The notes under the pieces: generated by a model
What the model was told of the DNA's origin: nothing
Seen by the model: only the letters and a program-made list of their open reading frames with translations
Database searches by the model: none
DNA from: Epiperipatus broadwayi
Taxonomy: Eukaryota > Onychophora > Udeonychophora > Euonychophora > Peripatidae
Direction of reading: 5' to 3'
Length of the DNA: 64,000 nt
NCBI GenBank assembly: GCA_028023455.1
Contig: JAQFVV010012489.1
Span: 4,388,575 to 4,452,574 of the forward strand
In this document: piece after piece, positions 34,701-47,490 of the stretch
Layout of the letters: each line of letters starts with the position of its first letter
How positions within the stretch are numbered: the stretch's first letter is position 1
Made by a program: the position numbers and the translations under genes

Positions 34701-37700
34701 TTAAATTAAACATTTATAATTTTTCTTCATAAAAACAAACATATATTATCAATTATTCCTCCAATCTGTGTAGTTTAGTACAGGAGAGTGATAAACTCAA
34801 AACAAAAGATTTCTGGATCATTCTCAAATCAGTAAAATTTTTGATAAGCTTATTAGTTCAATTGAATGAACCTGTTGTATCGACCCAACACTTGTGTCTC
34901 AAAAGAAAGAACAAAACAATTTCCTAAATGATTACCTGTACAATTCTTTATTTCTTTTTTACTAGTATAAATACAATTTTGTAAATAAATGATTTTCAAA
35001 TATATAGCTGAGTAAAGATAATAAAATAAAAATTGCCTGTACAAGAGAAGTAAATTAATATGTTTGATCTTCAATTTTTTTGCATGGGATTTAGGTGTCT
35101 TTAAGCAATTTGTGGTAAATATTATTAGATTAAAAAATCATTATTTCAACATACAAAATGCTTTTTGGAAACAAATTCTGTGATGTGATATAAAATATCA
35201 TCTCTTTAAATGAAGATAGAACTTTCTATGCATAGTCTATTTGCCCAGAAACATTATTAACCAAGTTAGACATTTTCTCTCTCTAAAATCCTTTCATACC
35301 ACATTAACTCATCTATTTCTTTTTTTTTTTATTACTTAATTACTTTCCCAGCCCAATTTTTTTTATTCGATTCTAATTTTATATAACTTGTTTTGTTACT
35401 TCCAGTATGTTATTCTCATATTCCTAATTTTGACATAAAGGTCCAAACAAAATTTATAAAATCTCTGCTTCTTTCAATCTCTTTACTTTTAAATTTCTCC
35501 CACTTTCTATACAAAGTATACTTTCCCCCATTCCACATAAACTACATATGCAATTCAAATCCTTATTCCAATTTTCCTTCTTTGTATGATTTTTAAAGCT
35601 CCTGCCTTTATTCCAAATAATAATAAGCTTTCTTTGGGTAATCATATATCAATCATTTCTTATACTATATAATTTTTTGTTTTCAAACTGTTTATTTCAT
35701 TTTGTCTAATCAACTTATCTAGTCTTTTTTTTTACATTTATAATTATACATATAAAAAACATTCTCTACAAATTTGTTTTACTTTTTTATAGAAATATGT
35801 GAAAATAAAATGTTACACTTTGATTTACAAATGTCAAACCTTCTGTATTCATAATTTTGACATCAAGCACTTGAAATAAATATATTAATTAATAATATTA
35901 TTAATCATTTACTAACTAGAAATTATTTCTTATCCAGATACAAACTTTATCATTAAAGATTCAATAAATTTGTTTTTAATTAAACACAAACACAAAATAA
36001 TCAACTCAATTCTATCATATGTCAAAGTGATTGGAATCAAGCAAAAAGTTCAGAAAATTTGACTCTATAAATGAGAATGTAATTACTCAGTCTTAACAAG
36101 TTAGAGGGGTGATTGGGACCTGGTACAACTGAAGAGTGTTGGTTCTGTATGAAATGCTTTTGGGAGTCATGTCTCCATTATAGAAGTCTTTGTCCATAGT
36201 TTTGTCATTTATTTGTAAATTTGAGTAATCAATAGATTATTTGTTATTAAGAAAAATTACTTCCAAAAATAATATCTAATTATGTTTGAATGACACCAAT
36301 GACAGTTAAGCCATGGAGCATTACAACTTATTATAATAATTGATCATCATTGGTAATAGTTTGCCTGCAATTTATTTTTTTCATATTATGATTTAAATGT
36401 ACATCATAAACTTTAATGAATAATGATATTACTAAGGCAACAACAAAATAATGTTTTAGTAGATTAAAAAAGCGTTATCTTTATTATTATAGAATTAATG
36501 CAAATTACAAATAAATAAAATCACATATTATTTTTGTTTGCACTATAATTCTTATAAATAAGGGAAATGAATAAGTTGATCTAAGATTAATTGATTTGCG
36601 ATCATACCAGACATTAATTCTCCTTTAAATACAACTGACCAGATTAAAATTGTTCTATTTTGGTTATATCATATAATAATTATTTCATTAAAATATATAA
36701 TACTTGAAATAGTAAGAGGACAATCAGTAATAAGACAAATAAATGTATTTTTGAGCCAATGAAAAAACTTAATTTCAAGATAGACCAACTTGATAGATTT
36801 TACACGAGTGACACTCTTTATATTCTGTTTTTTTTTTTTAAAGTTGTTTTTCAAAAATGTAATGAATTTTTTATAAAAGCTTTCTAAAACTATTTCTGAT
36901 TACTGTTTATTTGTGAACACTTACCTGTGTGTGCTTGATTTAAGATAATCATAAGCTATAAAGAAAAAAAACATTGCCAGATTAAACACAATTCAAAAGC
37001 AACACATATTAATCTCATTAGTTAATAAAGACCCACACATCCTACTTAAGTAGTTAAATGTAGGATCAGAATTAGTAGAGATGACGAATATATTAAATAT
37101 TGTTTTTCGTGCATATTCTTTGTAAGTTATTATGTGATTTTTGCTCTTCATCTAAAAGTAGATACCCCCTATAGTGACAAATATTACTGGTTACCAAAAT
37201 AATCATCTCTTTTAAAAAACTCATATTTACCTGGGTTTAAAATCAATACCATGGCCATTTCAGACTAATGGATTAACTACTCGTCTTTGACTAGAAATAA
37301 TAATGCATTCTGTGCAGTTTAGGATAGTAAAAAAATGATAAACCCCTTGTAGTTTGCACTATAATAGAATGAATAAATCAAGAGCTAAAACAACTTTAGG
37401 CTATAAGTCAGCATGGTGTTCAATATTTTATATTCTCCAAAGAAATTAATCATTTAATCATTCTTAGCAATAAATAAAACTAGATCTGAATATATATTTT
37501 CACATTGCCATATTTATTTATTTGAATTACAATAAGTTATATGTTTAAAGTATTAAATAATATGGAATAGAGTAATTTAAAATGCTATCAATTGTAAGCC
37601 TATAGCTATTTATAATACATTATTTTTTATACAATGTGTGTGCATATATATATATATTAACATACATACAAAGATAAATTTGTACATTTTAAAAGGGCGC

Positions 37701-39430
37701 GTGCTTTTTTTTTTTTACTTGCATGAATTTTGAGACCTATATTTTTCCATATTACTATGATTTTCTTTTTTCTTTAATACTTGTGTAATTGATATCATCT
37801 TATATAATTATGTCAATTAATTTGTAATTTAGATTAATAACTTGGACATTTTTTGACATCTTACTATGAGAAATTTTCTAATGTGACAAAGTTTATTTAA
37901 AGGATGTATTGGCCTGAAGATTACACGATTATTTTTTATCTTGACAAACGTAATCCTCTCCACTCTCTTTTTTTTTTTTTTTGATGACATTGATTCTATA
38001 CACACCCATAATATGCGTGTATGTATATGTGTTAAGATAATTAATTTATCTACTCAAGTAAAAACATCGCCATCAGGAAGATAGCCAGAAGAAGAATTAA
38101 TAAATCATACATATCTTTTAATACTTCAAAAGATAAAAAAATATTGTAATCTTTCGAACTTCACCAAGTACTTTTTAATATATGAATACATCCACCTTCA
38201 CGAAATGGCAGATCATGTTATTCAAGAGAAGTAACCTTTACCTTTTAAAAAGTTCCAGTAGGAAAGCTTCAAAGTTAAAATACAAATCTAATTTGCAATT
38301 AATTTAGTATTTACAGGATAACATTTTTCATTAAAAAAGACTATATAAAAATACGTACACACTAACAATGTGATATTATGACTTCATTATTATTATGCAA
38401 ATCTGTGTATGGTAATAAATACAGAAAACTACTAATATGATTAAAAAATGAAAACTCATTTTGTCATTTTTAGTGCATCAATAATGTCACTTGTCATCCC
38501 AAAAAGCTAAAAGAAAATTGCATGTGCGAAAGAAATAAGAATTTTTTGAGGCTCTTGTAAATTGTGAGGCACTAATTGTCGCTTGAAAATAAACTGTAGT
38601 TTATTTAGCTTATACCTAAATCCCGCACTGAATATAACCCCCACAGAAAAAAATGCAGGATATACTGCAGATAGACAAGATATAATACAAAACTGCATAT
38701 ACTATATTATAAAAATAATTTTATATTATATAGTTTTTTAAGGGCCTAAAAAAGATCATATGTAAAAATTATAGTTTGTTAAATTGATCTTGAGGAAATG
38801 AAACAATAGCTGGAATAACCTTGGAAAAATAAATGTTTACGAAAATTGAATCAATAATGATTGAATATTGTAAAAAAAAAGAACTATGGAATGGTTAATG
38901 TACTTTTTGAAAACGAAACTAAAATTAATATATATTAAAAGATGAAATTATTTCTATCAAAGAGTTTGTCAAGTGACCAATTAAAAGTTTCAGAGTTTTA
39001 CCTCACTTAGCCAATAATGAAGTGACCTTCAGAAGGGTTAATATATTTAAACATTTCCCCCCTGAAATTATCTAATTTTATTAATGTATATTATGTCAGG
39101 CTTTTATTTATTCTAACTTGTTGTAGCCTTTTTAAATTAAAAAAAAATACCTTGATATACTCAACTTTCACCTTTTATTAACTTGGGTCATTTCAGTCAT
39201 TCTCAGTTTAAGCTGTAAGGGAAATATATATTATATATATTTTATAATTACCTGTAAAGGGTAAAATGGGGATGTTATTTTTTTTCTTTTTTTTTACATA
39301 TTTTATATTCAAAGATAGTGAAAAGCTAGCATGATATTCTATGTTGTCTATAATATAACATAAATTTTATAAATGTAATCATGTGATATATGGTTTGGTT
39401 TCCATACTACTAAAAAATGTATACATAAAT
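31740..39430. other. AT-rich spacer, no gene seen
   Basis: Homopolymer-rich DNA with short TA runs (for example 34651-34668, 37646-37657). A GC pocket GGGCGCG sits at 37695-37701 beside a T-run. A short hairpin AAATAAAC-TGTA-GTTTATTT lies at 38587-38606, inside a slightly less AT-rich patch (38500-38690) that may be an old transposon fragment. Frames here are low-complexity. Confidence 0.5.
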
Positions 39431-39454
39431 TATTTTTAATGTTTATAATCTTTT

Positions 39455-39490
39455 ATTTTCTAACATTTGTTTTTGCTATTCTGTTTTCAG
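39455..39490 (+). other. Spliceosomal 3' splice site
   Basis: TTCTAAC (39459-39465) is a good branch-point match. It lies about 25 nt before TTCTGTTTTCAG ending at 39490, with a pyrimidine-rich tract between. Sequence composition changes from intron-like T-rich to coding-like at exactly this point. The hydrophobic start of the overlapping frame (from the ATG at 39439) is therefore translated intron, not a signal peptide. Confidence 0.65.
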
Positions 39491-39837
39491 CTATACAAGG
39501 AAGTGAACATTTGAAAGTGGATATCAGAAGAGAAAAAGATAGCAGCAGCTTGAAGATGAACACAAAATATTTGCCACTTGATAGATATTTCACCACAGGA
39601 ATGAAAGATGGTCCACAAACCCAAAGACATCAGCAAAGTTTAAAACAACAACAGCTTATTGACTTTGATATTGGGATCATAGAATCAGGAGTCTCAAGTA
39701 ATGAGAATATTGAAACTGATCCCAGGATGAGCATGGGTGCTGTTGCAAAATCGACATCTATAGCTAAAATAATAAAAGTCACAAAAGTCAGTTATATTGG
39801 TCAATGGGATATCCCCACAAAAGATGAACTCTCATAG
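39491..39837 (+). pseudogene. N-terminal exon region of a hAT-like (DUF4371-type) transposase
   Basis: An open frame of about 115 codons follows the acceptor at 39490 and ends at a TAG. The product is hydrophilic, with a Lys/Arg-rich start, a Gln-rich middle, an acidic Ser/Asn-rich section, and an end (YIGQWDIPTKDELS) that resembles the IG.W....DE segment preceding the transposase core in DUF4371/ZMYM-like proteins. Clear core-domain peptides of that family occur 0.4 kb downstream in broken frames, so this looks like the front part of a decayed transposase gene or a gene derived from one. No donor exon is recognisable upstream in the window. The zinc-finger part usual in these proteins is not obvious, so identity rests mainly on what follows. 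Confidence 0.55.
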
Positions 39838-39904
39838 TGGATCTTAAAAAGTACATCAGAGTGTTGATACTGGAATGGTTGAAAAAGTCTAAACATTCAT
39901 TCAA

Positions 39905-40820
39905 GCATCATGTTAGATATTGTTCTAAAGGACTTTTTCAGAACAGAAAAGTTAATGGTAAAGCACATCATCAGAAATAGCTTTTGTACTTTCCAACAAC
40001 TAGTTATGTTAGTGCATTGTCTGCAAACTGTTTTCAATATCAACTGTAGACTAGTTTTCTGATGACTTTCTGAGTGGCAAAACACCACAGTCATTCAATG
40101 TCATAAAACTCTGAAGATCACAGAAGAGCTTTGCTTACATACTTGATAAGAAATCATGGTTTGTCCTTAGACTCAGAACTAGTAAAACAAATTAAAGAAA
40201 AATAGCTTTACTGGAAGAATGTGCTTAAGTATGTTATTGCAGAGATATTCACATTAACAGAATGTGGTCTGGCTTTTAGGGGAGAAAATAAGACTTTCTA
40301 ATCACTAAATAATGGCAACTATCTTGGTTTGTTAGAATTGATTACTAAGTTTGATTCACTTCTCTTCAACCACATAAAACACTATTGAAACAAAGGATCT
40401 GGGTTACATTCGTATTGATCAAAGACTGCATGTGATGAACTTGTGCAGCTTATGACTAATAAAATAAAAGAATAAATTTTGGCTGATCTGAGAAAAGCAG
40501 GTTTCTTCAATTTGTCTGTGGACTCTAAGCCAGATCTTTCTCATGTAGATCAATTAACTGTTATAATAATGTATCTATATATCTAAATAAATTTATTTTA
40601 AAAAGATTTTGAGTTATAGAAAATGCATCATGAGTAAACACATTTTTCTATAGGATCAAATGCTATTGTTCTAACCTAAAGCTGTGTAATTATTCATTCC
40701 TACTGAAATATCTAAAATACATATATCAACTATATAATTCAATATCCAACTTTGGTTTACAGTGAGATAATTTAAGGAAAGTGATGTCAATGTCATGTGA
40801 GAGGAATATTTATGAAACAA
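39905..40820 (+). pseudogene. Broken DUF4371/hAT-like transposase core, left arm of inverted repeat
   Basis: Frames disrupted by stops and shifts carry family-typical peptides. LKDFFRTEKLMVKHI lies near 39918-39962. NNGNYLGLLELITKFD (40310-40357) is the counterpart of the conserved NNGNFLG.LEL segment, followed by a KGSGLHSY segment. FFNLSVDSKPDLSHVDQLT (40504-40560) is the hallmark SVDSTPD.SHVDQL block around the first catalytic Asp region. The rest of the domain is lost after about 40580. The entire stretch is present in reverse orientation at 43269-44165. The protein would have been a DNA-cleaving transposase of the hAT superfamily or a domesticated relative; it is not functional here. Confidence 0.8.
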
Positions 40821-43268
40821 CGGAGTATACTAATTACCTCACCGATGATTGATGACCAGATATAAAAGAACTTTATTATTAATGAACATTGCTACTTAAA
40901 TTTTAGAAAATGAATAGGACAATACCACAAACTTTAAATACATCATACTATTTTTGCATATCAAAGATATTTAATTTTATTTCCTTTGCCTTTAAAACCT
41001 ACTTACTTTGGAATAATCCATTTTAAAAAATCATTAGACAAAAAGTGGGGAAAGATCATTCCGTTAAATATTTTTTTATTTAATAAAATTTAGGTCTTCC
41101 TTATGCAGTGACTTGACCAGGTTAATAATTAAATTTAATATGAAAGTAAGATTTTATTGTTCTTCATATTAAATTCATTCACTTATGACATGATAGAAAT
41201 CTTGTTTATTATTAAGCTAAATAATTCATTAATATTTGTTTATTTATTATTCGGTATAAATGACTAATTGTTTTCAATAATAGGGACCATACATAGATGG
41301 GAGGTCTTATAGTAAATGGAATTCCTTCTAAAGGATTCGATATTACAAAGATTTTCATTTATACTTTAAAGTGAGAATGCTAGTGTTATCATAATCTTTG
41401 GAATTATAAAATGTTATTTATTTTTGTAATCTATTAAATATTGTTTGTGTTATGATACATATCTACTATGGGATATGGAAAGGTATAATTTTAAAATGTA
41501 TATGCTGAAGCAGTGAATCTGCGATTCAGATTCATGCTTCATGCACCATCACTTAACTGACCTCCAAATGGGGTTCAAATCCATTTGTTCACATGACTAG
41601 ATCATACAGAGAGCAACCACATACCTCCACATATATCTACCCAATCCTAAACAAATAGTTAAATTTCCCAAATGATTGTTGTTATAACATGTAGAGTCAT
41701 GTATGTGCATTTACATATATGTGGTGGATAAATATAGGTAATGTAAATGTTTTAATATATTTCATTTAATATTTTATATTTATGGTTATATTATTTTGAA
41801 GGTTCAAGACAGAAAATTTAAAAACAATAGCAAAATCAATTAATTAATTTACAGAAATCACTATTGAAATAAATTCATTTAAATATTTCAAAATAATTAA
41901 AAATCATGTAAATCTATTTCTAAATTAGAAATAGATTCAGAACAATAGCTTCAAGGATTTATCAGTCTATTGCATCTTGTACTGCACAAAAGTAAAATAT
42001 TTGGATTGTTGATTAAGATCACACAAGGCAAGTTTGTATCCACATTGCCTCAGATGATTTTCTTAAAAGCATTTCTAAAAAATTCCAGCCGAGTATAAAT
42101 AGGGCTTATTTTAACATCAGATTCAGAGAGTCGGTAACATTCAAATTGAATTGTTAAACCAAATCCATGCCAGTTTAAATTTGAATAGTATGACTGAATA
42201 GAGGAACTTTGTTTACCTCCTGATCTTTCCAGGATTATCTCCATGATATGATATCGTGCTTTAGCTACTAACAAAATGGACTACCTTATAATGCTTTTGA
42301 AATAATTTGAAAATAGAATGCTACCTCCATTTTTCATGAAACAAGAATTGCCTGTGCTCCAGTATAAATTGTTTATGGAAAAATGGATTTTTCAAGTCGG
42401 CATGCTATCACAGAGGAAGATAACTTTTCTGTACAACATTAACGATTCAATGTCACTCATTTTACTTCTTTATTAATCTCTGTTTAACTCTGAGAAATGT
42501 ATAGTATCTATATTTATTTTACTGGTAATCCTATGCCAGTTATATAATTGTAATTAACCCTTTTATTATGACTCTCTATAACCCTATCACATCTTTACGT
42601 AATTGTCTTAATCCATTTCACATTCTTATTTCTATCTTTAATTTAGTGCAGTGGAATTTGATTGATATATTTATGTTCTAGTTGTATATTTTCTTTTATG
42701 TAATTATATGCCAATTTTATTTAGGCTCACGAGCATTGTTATATATATATATATATTAATATTATAAATCCCAATCATTTAAGGAATATTTTTAATTAAA
42801 GTTAAATCATTATTACTATGCATCTGTGTTTAGAGACAGATCCCTTGCCACAGTTTATAGTTATTTAAAGTTAATTTATTAGTATTATAGAACACTATCA
42901 ATTTTAGATTTATTTATGTTTTCAACATTAGTAATGACCACTATTCTGTAGCTTACAATGCAATAAATACAGCTGTGTATTGCCTAGAGTGTGATAAGCA
43001 TTAATATTGTATACTTTAATTTAAATGCACATGAGACCCACTTAATAGAGAGAAATCCAATCGCACTATGACATTTCATTTAGTTTTATATAATATTTAG
43101 TTAAGTGATTTAATATTTTACTCATGTCATTATGCCTACACCTTATTAATATTTAGGTTATAATGTGTTACATGTCATTAGTGATGTATTATTTTTCTTA
43201 GCATTACCAGCATAGATCAGCTTTCTTACTTACTTTAAATTTACTTTGTTGTGATCTGGGATTGCTAT
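40821..43268. other. 2.4-kb spacer between the inverted transposase copies
   Basis: AT-rich DNA without a coding segment I can assign. A somewhat less AT-rich part at 41500-41650 (CACCATCACTTAACTGACCT) could be an old SINE fragment. The 74-codon minus-strand frame at 42050-42274 has mixed composition but no recognised motif. A short (TA)n lies at 42739-42756. Confidence 0.5.
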
Positions 43269-44165
43269 TGTTTCATAAATATTCCTCTCGCATGACATTG
43301 ACATCCCTTTCCTTAAATTATCTCACTGTAAATCAAAGTTGGATATTGAATTATATAGTTGATATATGTATTTTAGATATTTCAGTAGGAATGAATAATT
43401 ACACAGCTTTAGGTTAGAACAATAGCATTTGATCCTATAGAAAAATGTGTTTATTCATGATGCATTTTCTATAACTCAAAATCTTTTTAAAATAAATTTA
43501 TTTAGATATATAGATACATTATTATAACAGTTAATTGATCCACATGAGAAAGATCTGGCTTAGAGTTCACAGACAAACTGAAGGAACCTGCTTTTCTCAG
43601 ATCAGCCAAAATTTATTCTTTTATTTTATTAGTCATAAGCTCCCCAAGTTCATCACATGCAGTCTTTGATAAATATGAAGGTAACCCAGATCCTTTGTTT
43701 CATTAGTTATGTGGTTGAAGAGAAGTGGATCAAACTTAGTAATCAATTCTAACAAACCAAGGTAGTTGCCATTATTTAGTGATTAGAAAGTCTTATTTTC
43801 TCCCCTAAAAGCCAGACCACATTTTGTTAATGTGAATATCTCTGCAATAACATACTTAAGCACATTCTTCCAGTAAAGCTATTTTTCTTTAATTTGTTTT
43901 ACTAGTTCTGAGTCTAAGGACAAATCATGATTTCTTATCAAGTATGTAAGCAAAGCTCTTCTGTGATCTTTAGAGTTTTATGACATTGAATGACTGTGGG
44001 GTTTTGCCACTCAGAAACTCATCAGAAACTAGACTATAGTTGATATTGAAAATAGTTTGCAGACAATGCACTAACATAACTAGTTGTTGGAAAGTACACA
44101 AGCTATTCCTGATGATGTGCTTTACCATTAACTTCATCTTTAAATGTTTTAGTATGGCATTCATC
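43269..44165 (-). pseudogene. Broken DUF4371/hAT-like transposase core, right arm of inverted repeat
   Basis: Reverse-complement copy of 39905-40820, also disrupted. On the minus strand, 44167-43970 still reads in one frame with KLMVKHIIRNSLCTFQQLVM. The FCVSTLSQI-type hallmark block lies near 43530-43590 in changed frames. Shared nucleotide landmarks include CTTTAGGTTAGAACAATAGC near 43408 against its complement near 40667. Both copies share several of the same lesions (for example the stop in the GENKTF-stop segment), so an already broken gene was duplicated in inverted orientation. The first exon region (39491-39837) has no counterpart here. Confidence 0.8.
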
Positions 44166-44264
44166 ATATAGCCATGGCTACATAATATATACAGATGATA
44201 CTACATACTGCATATGCTTAATAAATTGAAATTTAAAATATACATTGTTGTGTGTGTGATTTAG

Positions 44265-44320
44265 AATCACAGATAATGAGATTATGGACTTAAAATCACA
44301 GATAATGAGATTATGGATAT
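44265..44320. repeat. Two-copy 29-bp tandem duplication
   Basis: AATCACAGATAATGAGATTA at 44265 recurs at 44294, a 29-bp period. Short local duplication, no coding role. Confidence 0.75.
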
Positions 44321-44940
44321 ACAGTTATTGTAAATGCTAAAAGACATGTTACAATATCAAATTATTTTCCCAATATTTTTTTTTCTTTTTTAATCTGGTG
44401 CAGTTTCCTACACATATAATTGCTTTCCTTTTGATTACATGACCAATCTAATTGCTATTCAATTTATTATTATTTTTAATTATTATTATTTATAATGCTT
44501 TTCAGTTGGTAATATGACTTTTTCTCCTTTTTTCAATCCAATCTTTTCATTTCTTATTTATAGTCATTTATGTTTCTGTTTTACATAAAGGGACACAACA
44601 ACAAAACATTTAATAAGCATAACTATTTATGATGGTTTCCAATACAGATCACAAAATGTTTTGAAATTTAAAATTCAATATTTCACTTATAATAAAATAC
44701 TGTGCCAACATTGTAAAATACTCTCCTTTTAAATTTTGTCCTTGCAACATTAATGACAACTAAAAAAAAAAATACACTTATTCAGTAATAAAATTTAAAC
44801 AATTAATATTGAACAGGTTCTACTTCATAAAATATCAGTTTACCAAATTACAAAAACGTCTTGAGAATTTATTGTGACAAATAAAAAAATTAATGTTAAG
44901 ATATATTGATGATTAACTTTAGAGAGCAACCATCAATTTT

Positions 44941-46005
44941 TTTATAATTTTACAATACATAATATTAGCGATTAAGCCAATGCACATGCACTTTAAAGAT
45001 AAATTGTAAATGAATATTCTCACTTTTCCAGACACGAGATATAGTTTTTTAGAAAAGATGGAGTGAATTCACCCATCCTTTCGACCCAAACATTTATGTA
45101 TAGAAAAATCTTAAGTGTATGGAAATGAGAGCATGAAGATATTAAGCAATCACTTTAAATTACATTTATTATGTTCGAATGAATGACGCTTGCAAAATCT
45201 TTACAATTTATGACAAGTCATTCTTTAGTTGAAATTAAACATATATATTATTTAATATAGCACTATGTTTTTATACTGTAATAGTGATATTAGTAAGTAA
45301 GCTAATGCACATGCACTTTAAAGATAAATTATAAATGAATACTCTCACTTTTCCAGAGATGAGATAGTTTTTTAGAAAAAATGGAATGAATCCACCCATC
45401 CTTCGTTCAAGCATAATAAATGTAATTTAAAGTGATTGCTTAATATCTTCACACTCTCATTTCCATATGCTTAAGATTTTCCCATACATAAATGTTTGGG
45501 TTGAAAGGGTGGGTGGATTCATTTCATCTTTTATAAAAAACAAAATTTCATGTCTGCAAAAGTGAGAGTATTCATTTATAATTTATCTTTAAAGTGCATG
45601 TGCATTGGCTTAATTGCTAATATCACTATTACAGTATAAAACATAGTGCTATATAAAATAATATCTCATTATATATGTTTAATTTCAACTAAAGAATGAT
45701 GTATCGTAAATTGTAAAGATTTTGCCAGCATCATTCGTTCAAGCATAATAAATGTAATTTAAAGTGATTGTTTAATATCATCTTCATGCCCTCATTTCCA
45801 TATGCTTAAGATTTGCCCATACATAAATGTTTGGGTCAAAAGGATGGGTGGATTCATTCTATCTTTTATAAAAAACTATATCTCATGTCTGGAAAAATGA
45901 GATTATTCATTTATAATTTATCTTTAAAGTGCATGTGCATTGGCTTAATTGCTAATATCACTATTACAATATAAAAACATAGCGCTATATAAAATAATAT
46001 CTCAA
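44941..46005. repeat. Inverted array of four ~325-bp repeat units
   Basis: Two plus-oriented units start at GATATTAG (about 44962 and 45287, period 325 bp). After a junction near 45402 two minus-oriented units follow, ending at GCTAATATC (45616-45624 and 45951-45959, period 335 bp). The second plus unit is cut short, so the array is head-to-tail pair plus inverted pair. Landmarks match the 13-kb palindrome (TGCACATGCACTTTAAA, CCCATACATAAATGTTTGGG) and the 59-kb copies. Extra sequence between landmark blocks (TTTAATTTCAACTAAAGAA) shows the full unit is longer than the 13-kb fold-back arm. No open frame. Confidence 0.88.
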
Positions 46006-46077
46006 TACATCTTATTATTATTCAAACAGTTTGTTAAGGTATACAAACATTTTTTAAAAATAAAATTTGGTCATACA

Positions 46078-46190
46078 CAACAAAACTGAACTATATATAT
46101 ATTTCCAGAGATAATTGTAGTATAAATTTTGTTTGTAAAAAACAAAATTGAACTATATATATATATTACAGATATAGTTGTAGTATCAAA
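46078..46190. repeat. Imperfect ~62-bp tandem duplication
   Basis: AACAAAACTGAACTATATAT near 46078 recurs as AACAAAATTGAACTATATAT near 46140, each followed by a similar CAGAGATAATTGTAGTA / CAGATATAGTTGTAGTA tail. Confidence 0.7.
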
Positions 46191-46699
46191 CTATGGAATG
46201 ACTTGTGAATCATTAACATTGCTGATACATATGCATTATCCATAAGCTGGAAGCTTGCTGGATATTTTTGTTTAATTATTCATCTTCAGAGGCCTCAAAC
46301 AAATCTTGCAAACAATATGGCTGACTACAAACTATTGTATTAATATTTTATTTTATTTAATTTTTAATAATATTATAAAAGAGAAAAAAATATACAAAAG
46401 TATGACAATTGATTATAATTAAAATAAATGTGGATCCACAAACTTATGTCTATGATTTACTTTGAAATTTTTAAATCCATCACAACATAATTCCTCAGTG
46501 CCTTGGTGGCATTTTCTTTGATCACATCCATAAGAATAGGCAATATTCTACATGTAACAATTACAATAAAGCACCCACCAGTATCTCTGTATAAAAACCC
46601 ATCAACATATCTCCCCTGTTATTTTTCCTTTTCTGAAAAGACTTTCAGTAAATGTAAAACAATCAATGCAATGTTCAACATTGCGTTAACATTTGTATG

Positions 46700-46704
<5 letters not shown>

Positions 46705-46736
<32 letters not shown>

Positions 46737-46760
46737 AATATAATATATATATATATATAA
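46705..46760. repeat. (TA)n microsatellite
   Basis: Two TA tracts (46705-46733 and about 46740-46759) separated by AAAGAA. The overlapping frame encodes Ile-Tyr repeats only. Confidence 0.95.
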
Positions 46761-47036
46761 AGAATTAATGGTTATGAACAGAATTTATAAGAGATTTATT
46801 AATATTTTATAAAACTTAAGATAAATTTATAATCAATTTGTTAATATTTTTTAAAGTTAACAAGAAACATTTGTTTGGTAAAATAATTTTGAGGGAAAAA
46901 AACATAAAAGAAATACTTTGACATGCTGAAAATGGATAATTAAAACAAAAAATATTTGGTAAGTTTCCAACTTATGGGTAATACATAAGTACCACATTGC
47001 TTTTTAAGCATATTTTAATTTCTCAGTATTCTACAC

Positions 47037-47490
47037 CAGTGTTTCATAACCTTTTTATGCTGCAATGTAACAAATTTGTTTATATTGATATTGCAACCTA
47101 AGTATTACAAAATTGTAATATTTCACAGTTTAACAAAACAAAACTGTAATAAAATAGTGTTCCTTAAATTCATTATAATATTTGTTGGAATCAAATAATT
47201 AATTTGGCAAAATTGACCAATTTAAAAAATAAGGATCTTTATTTTTTTTTAAATGGAAAAAAATTAACAAAATAATTAATAGAATTATAATTTTATCAAA
47301 AAATAAAAAACAGAATAACTAAAAAATAAAATTGATAATATTTATTGACACTGTTATTGCTGTCTGTTTCTAATAAAGTATTAATTCTAATGATAACTAG
47401 TGATTATATAACTTTTCTAACATTTTGTGATCTATAAAAATTTTGGCATGATTCAATATTAAGTTGTGACCCAATGATTGAAAAATGCTG
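47037..47490. mobile_element. 454-bp non-autonomous hAT-type element
   Basis: Left end CAGTGTTTCATAACC matches the common hAT end CAGTGTTTCTCAACC. The right end is its degenerate complement, ATTGAAAAATGCTG. The flanking 8-mers TTCTACAC (47029-47036) and ATCTACAC (47491-47498) match at 7 of 8 positions, as expected for an old hAT insertion. No transposase. The 76-codon minus-strand frame at 47404-47634 straddles the right end and is not a gene. Confidence 0.8.

Larger units (their letters stand above)
39905..44165. repeat. Long inverted repeat, 0.9-kb arms, 2.4-kb loop
   Basis: The arms 39905-40820 and 43269-44165 are visibly complementary along almost their entire length with scattered mismatches. 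The outer boundary is clear near the KLMVKH coding segment and the inner boundary at GAAACAA (40814-40820) / TTGTTTC (43269-43275). Transcription through the region would give a long double-stranded RNA stem. Confidence 0.88.

Noticed and set aside
37646-37720. Possible pol III transcript before the GGGCGCGTGC plus T-run
   Set aside because: No A or B box upstream, and T-runs of this length are common here by composition.
39439-39490. Signal peptide at the start of the transposase-like frame
   Set aside because: The hydrophobic stretch coincides with an intron 3' end (branch point, pyrimidine tract, CAG), so it is translated intron.
39897-40094. 65-codon minus-strand frame in the left inverted arm
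   Set aside because: Antisense to the transposase peptides recognised on the plus strand.
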